Origin: Amblyornis subalaris
Lineage: Eukaryota; Chordata; Aves; Passeriformes; Ptilonorhynchidae
Length of the DNA: 64,000 bases
Direction of reading: 5' to 3'
Assembly: GCA_018881555.1 (NCBI GenBank)
Contig: JACAXG010000007.1
Location: 1,316,643 to 1,380,642, forward strand
Shown: positions 13,801 to 28,400 of the stretch, piece by piece
Layout of the letters: the number at the start of each line of letters is the position of its first letter
Numbering within the stretch: the stretch's first letter is position 1
Program-made: the position numbers and the translations under genes
Notes under the pieces: generated by a model
The model's database searches: none
Told to the model about the DNA's origin: nothing
The model's input: the letters and a program-made list of their open reading frames with translations, nothing else

Positions 13801-15130
13801 ACTTCTAACATTTGTCACTACTAAATTTGCAAAAATATTTGTGAAGTAAGCTGAAAAAACCTGGGATTTGAGGGGATTTTAAGAGAGGTTTTGCATATGA
13901 TTATATATGTATATAAAGACTTTTCTCTTCTTGTTTATGATTTTCTTCATAGGAAAATAAGTTCTATGAACTTTTCCATACAAAAAAGATTCTGTTCTTT
14001 CCTCTTCTTTCTTATATACTGTCTTTGCACCCATGAGCTAAAAAAAAAAATCGTTGGTTTATTTATTAAAAAAATCTATAGTTTGTCTTCATCAAACCAT
14101 GTTTATTAGTAACAATATTTATAGAGGAGCAGGAAAAAAAAGAAAAAAAACAGAAGTATGAAATTAATTTGTCTTCTGTCAGTGCTTGGAAGTTGGAGTA
14201 AGAAAGTGAACTGGAGCATTGAGAAAGTATCTTACCCTAGGCTAGTTGTTTACCATTAAAGAGAGAGCTTGCACGCGGGAGGGAGTGTTATGTTTTGGAC
14301 TTACTTCCTTGTAACTCATAAATCTTGGCTGTATAAACGTTCAGTCATTAATTAAGGCTTTCAAATTAATCTGTTTCCTGACTGGACTTGGCTGGTTTTG
14401 CATAGAGCAATGCTGTTGCCCAATCTCCTGGTTTCGGAGTGCTCTCAAACGTGTGATATGGAAGGATGATGTTTATTGTGGAGAGTTAATGAACAGCACG
14501 AAAGGAGGGAGGGGGAGGCACTTGGTTACCAACATGTGCAGGAAATAGGGTGCTGGTATCAAAATGGTTTTGTGTTCTTTAATTACTTCCCTTACTTCAA
14601 ACAATGGCAAAAGTGGCTATTTTATATTGATAAATGTCAGTGCTGGGCAGAAGTATTTTTCATTTCTTTCATTATTCTAGAATAGTGTTTTGTCTTTGCA
14701 GTTCAACCAGTTTACTCAGGATGATGTATGAATACAGCCAAAACATCTCTCTCATGTGATGGAAAAAGATTTCAACTTTTGTTAGAGACTTTTTAGAAAT
14801 TCATTGGTAGTAATTTTACTCAGGTGCTGCTCATTTGGGGTTTGTCCTACTTGTTTTACTCTTTCTTTACAAATGGGTAAATGTACATATATATATGTCT
14901 GTGTCCTCTTTCTTACTTATGCAGCCATATAGGAGCTTTTCTCATATATTTAATTATTTCTCTAAGATTAAGTATTTTCAGAAATTCATCCTAGAGATGT
15001 ACTACGTTTTGTAGCCATTTCAAACCTAAAATATTTTCATTACCTGGGTCCCAGTTGACTAGATGTGAATTACAGCAGCCAGCTTCCTTCAGTTCTGCAT
15101 GTGCAAGGGATTTCATAAATAACTTGCAAG

Positions 15131-15355
15131 GTTTAGATTAGATATATGGAAGAAATTCTTTATTGTGAAGGTGGTGAGGCACTGGCACAGGCTGCCCAGT
15201 GAAGCTGTGGATGCTCCATCCCTGGAAGTGTTCGAGGCCAGACTGGATGGGGCTCTGAGCAGCCTGGTCTGGTGAAAAGTGTCCCTGCCCATAGCAGGGG
15301 GTTTGGAACAAGATAATCTTTAAGATCCCCTCCAACCCAAACCATTCGAGAATTC
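15131..15355 (+). repeat. CR1 LINE 3' fragment, about 225 bp
   Basis: The segment shows the CR1 3' end: GGTGGTGAGGCACTGGCACA near 15169, CCATCCCTGGAAGTGTTCGA near 15217, the GAGCAGCCTGGTCTGG phrase near 15257, and GATCCCCTCCAACCC near 15323. The terminal octamers are eroded (CATTCGAGAATTC). It lies on the + strand in the AFG2A intron. The antisense open frames across it are not genes. Confidence 0.92.
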
Positions 15356-16200
15356 CTTTTTAATTTAGTAAGATGATGTTTCCATATCCAAGAAAACCCC
15401 TTGTATTTTAATGGCATCAAAGAGAAGGTGTGTTTTCAGTGTCAGTCCCAAGCTAAGCCACTGTAAACACTTCAGGTCTTTCAGTATTGCTTTTTACAGA
15501 TTTCTGACGAGAAACACGACTCTATGTGTTTGTGAGAAGCACTGGCCAGAGGAATCCCTTTCCTTTTAATCNGCACTTTGAAATTGAGTACAACTCAGTG
15601 TGTCCTCAATGCTAACGTGGGCATGTGAAAGAACAGCCTGACCTTTAAGAACAGCTCTGCTACTCTTGTCATGTTTTTTTGGAGCAGGAAAAGAGATTAT
15701 TGTCAAAATTCTTTCAAAAGCAGCTTCCTCTCTAGAAGCTGGTCACAGAGAGGCAGCATCAAAGATGTGCAGGCAACGAGTGATACGCTGAGTTGGGCAG
15801 GTGGTGGAAATCCAGGTGGGTTTGTTGTGCTTGGTAAAAATACCATGTGGAGCACTTGCTAGATTATAAAACATAGCATTAAGAAACTGTGGTAATAAAT
15901 CTCTCTTCTGCCAGTATACATGTGATTGGAAACAGTCCTGGACTTGGATTGTTGGATTGTCTCATGGGTTTCTTCTTTCTTGTGAATTTGATAAATCACT
16001 TGACACATCATATTTGGTAACAAGTAAACTATATTTCAAAAAGCCTGAAATTATGCCTATGTGACATTTAAAATTTGAAATATGTTGTTACATAAGACTT
16101 GACATTCAGCGTTGTATTCAGTGGTATCTCTGTGCAACCTAAGGAGCAGAACAATTTATAATTTGCCTTATTGCTTGCCATATACTAAGTAGGACTGGTT

Positions 16201-16440
16201 TTGCCATGTGCAGACTCAAAATCAGGAGCTACATGCAAAATACCTCTGGGGCATTATTACAAATGGTGCGTTTCACAGCTATCTACTTGCTTTGGTACCT
16301 NTTTCCTGAGGGGTGTTACCAGGAGGTTGCATCAAGCCACTTTGGAATGGCTGGTGCTGGTTTCGATGCCGTTCCGATACCACACCGTACAGCAGAAGTC
16401 ATTCAACCTATTAAAAAAGGGCTTAAAACTAAGTAAATAA
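16201..16440 (+). other. Unidentified short open frames in intron; possible decayed retrocopy
   Basis: Two overlapping + frames (16201-16440 and 16206-16436) end in an A-rich tail-like stretch with AATAAA-like sequence. The 76-aa frame reads FDAVPIPHRTAEVIQPIKKG near its end, which looks protein-like, but I cannot assign it to a family. It holds one N at 16301, and the following 430 bases are unusually rich in N calls. No promoter or splice sites were identified. I do not regard this as a supported gene; a decayed processed copy or a chance frame are both possible. Confidence 0.15.
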
Positions 16441-19400
16441 AGTAAATAATGAGGGTCAGTTAATGTGGTGGTGGGANCCATGACCAGTGACAACTCCCTG
16501 GNCTACAGGNGCTGCTCTGCTCACCTGGCAGTCCCGGAGCTCCCTAGGCTTTTCCANCAGAGCCATCACAGAGACTCATGCAGGATCCCCTTGTGATCAT
16601 TGCTCCTGCTGTGGTTTCCCAAGGTGAACAAAACAACGATCCTGGTGTTAAAATGATAAACCAAGTCCAGTCCTAGCCCAGTCAGGATCCGCATGGAACA
16701 GGTTGTTCCCTGCGAGTCGGAACAACACNGATAACATTTGGCAGGAATAGCAAATACACATTCATATTTGCACTATGATAACAGGGAGAGTCTATTTTGA
16801 GGTTTATATTGGATACTAATAATTCATCCCTGGGTTTGAGATGATTCCTGAAAGAAAGTATCTCCTTCCTACAGGAACTGTCTTTCTTGAAAGTGTCTCA
16901 TTTTTCAGACAGAGAGCTTTTANTCACTTTATTTTTACCATTTGAAATCCAGCAGTTTCATTGTACTAATGTTTAGCCTGCCAGGACTTTTTAGCACCAG
17001 ATTTTTTTCCTTTGAAAATAGTGAGGGGTTTTTTGCTGTTTGTTTCTTCTTAATTCATATGCAACATTTGAGGAAAGCTTAATTAACCCCAGCATACAGG
17101 GAGAGTGAAACAGCGCTTAGCTATTGAGAATATATTTAGCTACATTTATACAGAAGTGATTGTATTACCTAAATCCCTTTTTCTTTAATTTACTTTTGGA
17201 TGAGTTTGGGGGCTAGGAAGGGAGGGCAGGCACAGACTTGGTTGAAAAAAATAGCAGAGGGAGGAAAAATGCTTCCATGGATCTGGAAAACAGAAATATA
17301 ATGAGCTATCTCTTTTTCTCTGTAGAGCTAAAGCAGGTGTAGCTTTTAAAAATCCTTGCTAGAGTCAGAGTTTAAATTTGAGTTTTAGGAGGTTTGCAAA
17401 GGTTGGAAAAGCCTTGGAAGTTGCATTCTATTCTCAAGGTGTAAACGTAGGACCGGGCTGATCCTGGATGGGAAGGCCAGTCTTGTTACTGTTTTATATT
17501 AAAATATTTTGTTACTTCTGCTGCAAATTAACATTGGTTTGAACATTTTCTCTCTTAAGTATTGTTCAGTCTTCCTCATTAAAAAAACATTTCCTCAATA
17601 ATAATGGGTTCCATATGCAGATGTACTATGTATGTAAAGTGATACATATTAATATAGCAGTTGCCCATGAAAATGTGTTTTTTTGCTTTTCCCCGTGTAA
17701 TGACTCTTCCCGCTCCAGCCTCCCGCCCCCAAAACAAGCAGAACAACAAGAGGACCCATTGAACGGAAATGTGCAGTTTTGAACAATTTTCCAGATCCCA
17801 CGTTTTCCGAGCCGGAGTGGAGCTGGCAGAGGAGGCAGCCGGCCGGCAGAGATGGATCACTGGCTGTTCCAGGAACAGCCTGACTTCGTGTGCAGGGTCG
17901 CTGCCGGGGCTCGTGTGCGCTGACAGCGAGCGCTCAGCTTTCCCGGGAAAGCTGCTCACCGTGTGTTTCACCGAGGTCCTCCTCCTGCAGGATCCTTCTC
18001 TGACAGGAGAAGACTCGCTCAGGTGCTTCCAGCTGAGCCCTGGCTCAGTGTTTTGCTGAACTGTGACNTTGCAGTGGGATGGAAACTTTACAGTTCCATC
18101 ACCTTCACACACCTTTTCAAAAACCTGTGGGGAAAGCATTTCTTAAAAAGAAGGAAAACAACGCTCCTTTCCTTTTTAGAGGGTTGCAACAATATCCCAG
18201 CATTTGTCTGTAGAAACAACACCCAACCTCCATATAATGAAAACACAGAGCTGTAAAAAGCCGAGTTTACCTTGTGAAATCTCTATTTTTTAAATCTTTA
18301 TGCATTTAACAAAAGGAAGATTTCCATGTGTTCTGGTTAAGTCTTGGAACATGATGCAATCAGTCAGTTTGGCCCAAGTGATCTTCTCCAAGTATCCTGC
18401 AGCAGATGAGCTTGCCAGCTTCCAGAGGGAGGACAGTGTAGGGAGAGGAGGTGGGGGAGAGCTGCAAGCATTCTTCACTCCTGCCAGTTGCAAGTTAAAA
18501 GACTTTCAGAACCATTTCCCAAAGCAAAAGGGACACATCAAATTTTTCTTCAACCCAGAGATTGATGGAAATCTAAAAAAAAATTAAAATCCTGAATTGG
18601 ATGAAGTAGTACAGGACGTAGCTGTCTCATTACTTACATAGGAATAAGTGCAGATATTAATTTTACTTTTATAAATTTTGCTTTAGAGTTTCTTCTGATA
18701 AAAAATTATTTAGAAACACTAAATTGAATGGTTTCTTTAGTTCTGTATCGTTGACTTAAGTTTTTACATTGGAAATAGAATTCAGAATGTTTAACCGTGT
18801 AANTACTCTTAAGTATTTCAATTCAAAATTACTTTTTCAAGATTTCCTTTCAATTTTGTTGCTAAGTGGAATGGGTGAGCTTGAATTTGACCCTTGCTTT
18901 ATTTGGCTTTGGATTAAATAATATATTCTGCTTGGGAAATATTCTACTCTCTACTCAGCAGAATGCTTTTGCAATTCTGCTTTTGGATGAACTTAAAATT
19001 AGAGGGAGTTTGGTGTTCCGAAACAGAGAAAAAAAAAGAGGATTTTTTTGTTTTTTCACATGTTGATAGATACACTTTTACTTCAGCATCCATGTCTGTT
19101 TTCAGCTCTTTTCCTGCTTAACTTTATCATTCTTTTGCTAAGAAAACTGAGCAGCCCAGACTAATACTCTGCAGGCTGCACTTTCACATGGACCCAGGTG
19201 TTCATGTTCTTCTGTTTATATTGACTCCACACTTGAAAGATAAGACTTTCTGTCTCAGGTGGAAATGGTAAAAGTGTAGGAAATAGGTTTTATAAAGAGG
19301 AATATTTAGTTGATCCGTATCTCAGAATGTATTCTGTTTTGAAAATGCATTTAAATGATTGTGTGATTACACATAGTTGTGGGCGACTAATCTAGCCTGT

Positions 19401-22400
19401 TGCTGCAGGTCATGGGAATAGTCATAAAAAGTATTTATTCTGAATGTGAACCCGGATGCATGCTTTCCCGACATGTTTCCCATATGGTCTGTAAGTAAAC
19501 AGTAAATCAGATAGAGAGGAATTGAGGAAAGAGAGGAAGTGGATACGTGGGGATTCTGCAGCATTGAAACACTGCATGGTTTGAAGCTCTGACTTGTTTT
19601 GTCCCTGAAGTAAAAAAAAAAGAAAGAGTTAGTCTAAGTGGAACAAAGATGCTCTGCAGACCTAGGAACCCATGGAGGTTCGGGCACTGACAAAAAAANC
19701 ATAAAATCTTTATCAGAAAAGCATTGGTAGAAGTGCAGAGTGGACTGGCCACCTCCAGAAATGAGGTGCCATTTGCTCACCTACACTTAGTGCTGTGGCA
19801 GAGCCTGGCACANGTCTGCAGACTGCAGCTTGCACTTTGTCCTGAAACCAAACTAGTTTTAGGGAATTGCTGGTTCCATTTCAACAACTCGCTGTTCCTG
19901 TCATTATTGACCTTACATGGCTGTACCTCACAGNGTGTATCTGCCAGAATATCCCTGTTGCATGTGTGGTTCCTGCTTGGTCCTCTCTGCTTGCTTTGTG
20001 AAATCCAAACCAGGGAGGCAGGCATGTGTCAGATGGTCTCAGTGGGTGTGGATGGGGTCTGAGCTGTGAGCACTGCAAAAATGCCTTTTTTATTGCAGCT
20101 GAAGAGCACACAAGAAGTCCTGATTTACAAANTCTGTACACTTGCATGTGTGAGTGGGAGGGTAGGAGTTGTGCCTGGCAGGATAAACCCTATTTTGACG
20201 TTATCACTTCAATATATGTGAAAAGTTTGAATCTCTACTCATATATTTGTTCCCTCTTTATCTGTTTTGCCTGATTTACCTTTAAATCCATCCCAAGGCT
20301 CGGAAGTGTTGTTCCTCTGTACTTGCAGCCTAAGCAGGTTTTTTTTTGGCTACCATAGTGATTTCTCTGTCACTGAAAGGGTCCATTTCATAGCTCTGGT
20401 ACCTCANGCTGGGAGATTTGCTCTTGGAGACAGCTCACACAGGCTTTCCATGCCCAGCAATCCCTCTGGTTTTCCTAACGTCCTTGTCTTCTTTCACAGG
20501 CTAAAGAAAGTACAAGTTTTCTGTGGGAAATGATTGGGAGATTAGAGAGAAGAAGTTGGCTTCAGTCCAAAGGGTGGTGAGATATATTAGCACAGTTTAT
20601 AAGATAAAGCCAGATCTCTATTCTCTGTTACCTCGTGAGACTCCAGCCTAGGGCTAAATACAGCCACAGACGAATGCTCTTGTACTTCTGAGGGCACGTC
20701 AGTGTGAGGAAGTTATCCTGGAATGAGATAGGGTGTGAATGTAAATGCAGTAGCTGTTCCAGCATAACATCCTGTGGAGACAAGGCCTCGGTGAGGTGAC
20801 TAAAAGCAAGGGAATGACTCCAGTGGAAGCTGAGGACACCAAGCCCCCACTGCACTCCCCTCTTCAGCAGCCAACCCTGTGAGCAGAGGATGGGCTGAGC
20901 ACCCAGGCCTTTTTTTTTGGTGGGAATACAATACCTAACCATCTTTGCACTGGCTGCTTTCCCTCTCATTGTGGCAATCATGATTTATTGCTCACAATTG
21001 TCAGAATGAGGTGGAGGGTGATGGCCAGCAGTGTTACTGTAGGTACCTTGTGAACACAAAACATTCCCAGCGTGATGGGGGATATTTTAGCTCTGCCATC
21101 TCTTACTGGGGTTTTTTATGCCTTCAAATTATCACTCCAGCTCTGATTACCTCTGTGGATAGCTAGGGTCTGTTAGTGTATGTTTGTGGTGTTGGAGAGG
21201 TGTATGGTGCACACACTTTTCACGTGGTACTCTGGGAGTTAGAACTCACCTTTTTTAATGCTTGAGAGATTGCTACACCAGTTTTTAGGCCTGTGCAATG
21301 TGATTCAGTTGTTACCTACCCTTTATGGTCTGCTGGAAATGAGTGTTTATTTTTAAAGTGCCTTTTCCCAGATTAAATAGAGCATTAATTAGTCCGTGTG
21401 AGGAACAGAGTGCATTATTCCACTGCAGCTTTCCACAGTGTGGAGGGCTCATTACCAGATGCAGAGATCATAAACAAACACACATGGCTGCTGCGTGTAA
21501 ATCTTCTGCAGGAAAAATTACTGTTGATCCCTTCTGATTGCATCATTTTGTCTTCCATCTCATTAATACACTTTCAACCATGGAGAGTATTTAGGTGCTA
21601 ATAACTCACAAAGCAATATACAGGAGAATATTCACTTTCCATATTTGTTCAACATATTTCCATCTGGATTTTCTGCCCATGGTCTAGGCTACTCTTTTTT
21701 TTATTTTGGAAGAGTGGTTGTGTAGTTAAAATTTTCCTTCTTAATTGGTCTTTGCTTCCACAAGGTCTATAGGAGGATATACAAATAGTCTTCCCAAAGC
21801 CACACAAAGATGATGCTACAGAAATTAATCTGAAATTATTAGGCCAAAGTCTTTGCTGGCACAATCCCCAGGGGAGTTATGCCAGCAGGTAAATTGGCCT
21901 AAGGATGAATAAATGTAATGAAAGCCGGGAATCACTAATTTAGGACTTGATCCTGCCTGTTACCGAGAAATTAGATCCCACTACAGTAACTCCCATGGCA
22001 GTCCCTGGAACCAATCCCTGCCATGCCAGGCACCCCAGTGGCTGCTGTCACCCTCCACTGATGATGGTCCTTGAGGTTTGGGACATGAATGAGCACTGAT
22101 CTGAGGAAGGCGGCTCCTCCCAGGTGTCAGCAGAACTTGCTGGGTGGTGAAAAATGACATTTGTGATAGAGCCAAGATCTGTAATCCTACATTCAGTCCC
22201 TCTAAGGGATTGTCAAATGGCTGACTCCTGTTTGGAGTGACTTTTGCCTCACCCTGCCAGGGTCCCAGGCATGTAATGTTTCACATACTCTGGCCATTCT
22301 TACTCCTCTCCCATATTTCTTATCCCTCTCCCAAGCTCTCTGAGAGCACCAGCCACACACTGCCTGAGCTGCTGCACTGCCACAGCAAAATGACCTGGCA

Positions 22401-25400
22401 GGCATGAGTAGCCTTGTACCAGGGTTTCCTATTCCAGTTTTTCCTATTTTCCTTTTACTGGAGACATCAATATATAAAAAACAGATAGAAATACAAAGCA
22501 CAAAGGAATGTGACACACTGGCATTAATCACATCTCTGTTACCAGAGCATGAATTTTATCATTCATAATTTGATGGAATCCTGCATTAAAATCTGTCTCT
22601 GCTTCTGATGATGGGTATTACTGAGTCCAAAGTTTTGCAGAACCAATAAGTACCATCACCTTAAAGGCAAAAAAGGCCTTGTTTGTTCATGGAACTTGTT
22701 CTGCTCATTGATTTATAGCTTCCATTTATCTTCCAATTATTAAAAGCAGATAAGGGCTTTGGAACATATTTAAGCATGTGCTTTACTTCAGTCGTGTTTG
22801 CTGACGTCAGAGGAACCCAAAACAGATGCCTGTGTGCTCTCAGGGATGCTTTCTTGAAACAGGGGGAGAGGAAAAGAGAGAAATCTCTCCTTCCCTTCTT
22901 GGCTCTCCTCTTTTCATGTGTGAGTAACATACTGTGCGCCTGGTTTTGTTTAAATCCAAGGATGGCAAACAACCACACTCTGTGAAAACTTCCTACTTCT
23001 TCCCATCCTTCTTTATGGTTTGGTTTCTTCTTCTTGCTATTGATATTTGGGAACCTGCAGAGACAAAGTGATGCGAAACTTGGAGGTCTGACAGAGGGGT
23101 TTATTCTGGCAGTGTTTGTGTGAAGCCCTGTGGTGCCATGAAAGCCTCCCAGTTCCATTGCTTGGTTTGCTTTTTATAACACAGCCTTAGCCTGGGCTGG
23201 TCTGTCAGGAGAGAGGTAGCAGGGAGATGGATGGGGGAATCTCCCAGCGCACAGGTTGGTTGAATTGCCTCTTTTAGTGCAATAACATTCCTGAAGCATG
23301 TTCTAATATTTTATAGCTTTTATGAAAGAGATGGATACTTGTTGGTAAATTGCAATTCTGTGAACCCAGTAAACCTGTTGGTTCTTCTGAGTCAAGTGTG
23401 CTTGATGTTCAGGTGAATTTGTATCCTGAATGTAAATGGCAGTAGCACTCATTATATACTTCACCTCTACAATAAGAGAGTGTGTATACAGACTCTACTT
23501 TTAAAAATGGAAATAAATTTATGGGANTTTTGTTTGGGGGTTTATGTTTTGGGTTTTTTTAAACAGTGAAGCATTTCCTGACAGCTTTGCAACAGCTAAG
23601 CAAGCTGTGTGTTGAACTCACATTCACATGTAAGTGTTACGTGGCTGTCCCTGCTTTGCCAGCTACTCAGTTCATGTGGTGACAGACCAAAAAACTGCTG
23701 AGTGACAGTGCTGAAAACAATTTTGCAGGTTTCTCGAGAAAGTGTAAAGTTGAGACTCCTCCACCATATAAGATTAAGAGCCATTTGCATTGCATCTGGA
23801 ATATTCTGCACCTTGTAAAGGTGAGGAGAGGAATATTTTGGAAACATGAGCGTACATATTTGTGGCACTAACAGCTGCTTGTCACATCTTTTTCTCTCCA
23901 CCAAAGTTTGGGTTATGTGAATAGGGTTAAGTTGACCCTGGTCATGAAGTCTAGTGCTGATCAGAAAGTACAAACCCGCCCTTTTCTGTGCAAAAATGTC
24001 AGCGTGAACTCGTGTTGAAGGAATATAGACTTGATTAGGATCTTCTTTTAATCGGGAAATCATATTACAAAATACATCTGTTCCCAATAGTTTTAAGAAA
24101 TGCCTTGTGACAATTAAAGCAATTGCTTGCTCAGAAAATAATACCAGGAAGATATCTAGCACATTTTACCGATTTTTCCCCTTCTACATATATATACACT
24201 GTGTTAAAGAGAAGGATCAGCAGTCCATCAATAGTACATAAATTAAGAAGTCCCTTNGTGGTTGATTTAATAATCTAAGTAGTATGTACTAGCTAAAGGA
24301 GAACTGGGAAGTAGCATGTACNCTTACTGCAAGGTTGTCAGGCAGTACTTAGTTATAAATCTTGCAAAACTGAAAAAACCCACCCTGATAAGATTACCAA
24401 GACATGATAAATGCCAGCTATAAATAGATTTTTGACTTCCTGCTCATCTCTTCTTTCTCCTGCCCTTCACACTCCGCTCCAGTGTAACAAAGCTACCAGG
24501 GCTGTGCAGCTCCTCCAGGTGAAGGTCAACTCTTGATATATTTTTGATCATTGTGTGAAGTTCCCCTGCTAGTATGTGGTCCCCGCTTTAACCTCTTTGC
24601 AGATTCCCCCGATTATCCCAAATCACTTTCACATGGAGCTGAGGTTAAGCTTTATTTCTCTTGGCTTGTCCCTTCCGTAGCAGACACTTCGTCTTCAGTT
24701 TGAAAGGACAAAGCGATGTTCAGCTGCCTGGGCCTGCGCCCAGNATTTGATTTATACATTATTTAATTTCCTTTAGAAAATTGGAAGCAGANCTTTAGGA
24801 GTGGAAGTCAGTCCTTTTCATTTGTTTAAGGATCTTTTAGGGCTAATATAATCATCGATAGTAGATGTCAGCATGATTAGGGTGACTTAAGGTAAAGCAA
24901 AGAAAATTGAATANGAGGAGAAATTCTTTCGTGGAGGAGAGGGTGCCAAGATTTATAGCCGTGCACAACATCTGTGGGTTATGAATTGTGGCATTAAAAA
25001 ATGAAAATAGAAAATCATCGGGTTTTTGAGTGACACGTTGAAAACACCTGTCTCCCCTGGCTGCAGGCTGGGGCAAGGAAGGCTCGCACCCTTTGCGTTA
25101 CATTTGCAGTCGTTTCTTGGGCTGTGGGTCTCTCTGGAACTTAATTCAACCAAGGAACTAATTCTGCAGAAATTCCTCACTTAGTCCNGAGGTTTGCATT
25201 CGGGCTGACTCTGCATTCACTCCTGCAATTAGGTCTGCACATGCCGCGAAGTGACTGCCAAGGCGATTTGAAAATTTCTCAGGCACTGGAGTCAGGAAAT
25301 TAAAAATTAACTCTGGAAAGGACATCATATAATATTTGGCAGTGTGGTTTGAGTACTCTGTCCACTGAGGGGTGGAAGGTCCTCCTCTCACCAAAAAAAA

Positions 25401-28400
25401 AAAAAAACCAACCAACCCAAAAGTTGAAATATGACTTCCGTGGGATTTTGAATGATCTACAGTTGAGGGAAATATGGGAAGGGGAAAGGCCTGTGGCATG
25501 GCTGTGCTTATGGATACAATATGACTTACTTGTGGCCTTGAATTTAGCAAAATAGCCTTTAATGATGCAGAGTGAAGGTCCCACGTTGTTTCAGGCTCCA
25601 TGGTGCTACGGCTGCTGTTCCCAGCATGGTTATGTGGAGGGGAAAAAGGTCTTTAGTGCCAGTGTCACTGTGATGCTGTGCCCATTCCAAGTCTCAGAGT
25701 TATCCATTTGATCTATAAGTCACTTGATAAATAGGAGGTGCACTGTTGCAGCACAAGAGAGGCTTTCTGAGTCACAGCCCTTTGGGCTAAAACAAGCACC
25801 TTCGCAAATTCAGGCTGCTGAGGGAAGTACCAGTCATGTGNTGTCACACAAATGAAAGGAAGGAACGAAATCCAGCTTCCTCGTGACATTTCATGCATTT
25901 AAAACTTGATCACACCATAAAAACCAAATGATTGATATCAAAGAATCTTCGAGATAGCATGAAAAGTATTAAATATGAGACCAAGTGGGAAATGTTAAGA
26001 ACATCTCCTGATCTTTGCAATACTGAATAATTACAAAGCTGAGAGACAATAGCATTTCGTTTTTGGTTCGGTATGGAAAACTGTGCTGCTGTGGCAGCAT
26101 CCTGTATGTGCTGCCATCATTCTTTTGGTNACCTTTTATTGTTTTTGCAGAGGGGTTAAGACTTTCTGTCTTTCAAGTCTTCTGAATTCAGCTGTTGACA
26201 AGGGTCTGGGTACAATACCAATTGTAGAAATCTATNCAAGGAAGACAGAGCAGCATGTGCTAAGGACAGAGTCAGTGTTGCAATTAAGGAGTCCTTTATT
26301 TTCTGCTTCATCGACTCATGGCCACTTGGCATGTGTTGTTGGATGCTCTCATCCTTAGAATACTCCTCTACACCTCTGTGCCACACAAAGTGGGCTGCTG
26401 GGTGATTCCTGAGCCTGTTAGATAGGCTGGAATGGCTCAGAGGAGAGCAGTTATGCTTTACTGTGTAATTAAATAACTTGGCCGCACAATTCAGCACATA
26501 AAATAGTTATGGAAATTTAGGAGAAGGCATGTGTGTGCNGCAGGCTCTAGCAAGAGGAGTGCGTCCACAGCACTGCAGGTAAGAGGAGGAGATGGTCTTT
26601 CCCTGTGTATTCACTCAGCCTCCCCCAAAGAAGACTGGGAGATACTTTGAGGACTCAGGCTTGCATATTTCTTGTGCAGATGGTTGCAGTACTGGCTAAG
26701 GCTGTTTTTTGTTCATACTCCTCAGGCTATAGATTTGAGGGATGTTTAGGATCTGTACAATTCATGGCACTGGATTGGTTTTCTTCCAGTTTTCTCATTT
26801 TGTCCTTCTTCTCTTCTGCCAAAAGCCCTTGCATCCCATGGCTCCNGCTTATCTTTCCTATTGCTCTCTGNAGTAGTTGTTCTCTTCATCTTTCTTTCCT
26901 CCTTTTTCTTTGTAGCTGTTTGGACGATTCCTTTGGATACAACTCCTTACTCTAGTGGTGGAAATGGGACAGGGAGCAGAATTTTTTCCTTGACNGAGTT
27001 TAGACTCTGGTAGGCAAACCAGCCCTATAGCAGGAGGTGAAAAACCTGATGGTGACTTCAATTTTTAAGTGTCCCTCAAAGTGCCCCTTTGGATCTCTTC
27101 AGGACTGTCCTGTCACTGGTTGCACTAATGTTTCTTAGTGGCTTTTTAGGGTCTTTCAGCTGTGGTCCTTANTTCTGTTACAGCTCATGTTTCTCAGCTG
27201 ACTCTTGTGGCGTCCTCCTTCAGGCATCATTCCCTCCTCCCTTGAACACTATTAAGCATGAGTTTCCTACTTTTCTGGCCTTAAATTGTTTGGGTATCAT
27301 GCTAGTCTGCAACTCCTTAGAAGTTGAAATGCTGTTAATAATAAGAAGCAAAGCTGCATACAACATGGAGGAAGGGGAGGGGAGACTCCTCTGCATCCCC
27401 CTATGCATATTTGCAGAAATGCTGAGGGTAAATTTTGAATGTAAAGCATCTTTGTTAAGAGAAAGTAAGTGACCCATTTTCTAAGTCTTCGTAGTGTTGG
27501 AAATTTGCATTACATTACCTTGCCTAGACAAGGAAGAAGGGGGAGAAAACCCAGAAGACCAAGGGGGTTTTTGCAATAACGTGGCACCAACTGAAACGGA
27601 GTTCACAAATATGAAAGAGAAGAATTTGTTAAATTAGACCCGTTATCCATGGAGTAGCAGATGTGGTTATCCAGAATACTGAAGTTGACTTTCAGACATT
27701 ACACGGATTCAGTTTTCTCAGCTGCAGGAGGGCACTCAAATGATGAGTTGTAATGTTAACAATGCAAAAGCAGACACCTTTATTGACTTCCTGTGCCATT
27801 ATAATATACCTCTTCCATAAATCCTTAGCTCAAGGTAATTGTTGGTACCCCACTTTTCTTGTTCCATATATTTGCATCAGNCATGGTTTCTTTTCTTGCT
27901 ATAATTACTTCATTTCTTCTCTTGCACAAGCAAAACTTGCATTAAAACTTAAGNAAGTTCTTTACCAGCCTTTTTGCTTCCTCCTTTAGGAGTAATAACT
28001 ATACACAAAGGCATTTTGCTGTGGCTAATGGCATTGCTTTCTAGGCCTGCCTGTCCTCCCAGCCACACTCTGCCTCCCTGGAATANGGGCGTGCAGTAGC
28101 CCTCCTCCCTGATTTTCCTGGGAAACATGAGCAGCTGGGTACCATGGGAAGCTCCAAGAGGTAAACGTAGAAACAGTCTGAAATTCCTGTAGCATTCTGC
28201 CGAGGAAATAGATACTCCACAGGAGACATCTCGCACCTTCCGGGAACTGAGAACCCAATAAATAAAAGCTAGAGAGCTTCCATTAAGGACATTATTCATT
28301 TTGGAATCCAAAGGCCTTATGTGTTTTCTCCCCAAATGTCTTTTCTCACCTCCTGCCTCAACTCAGGATGTGTATGCATGTGTAAGTAGCCATACAGAGA

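Noticed and set aside
17579..18139. 186-codon antisense frame in the AFG2A intron
   Set aside because: It covers a locally GC-richer spot, has an internal ambiguous codon, overlaps another frame on the + strand and has no recognisable similarity.
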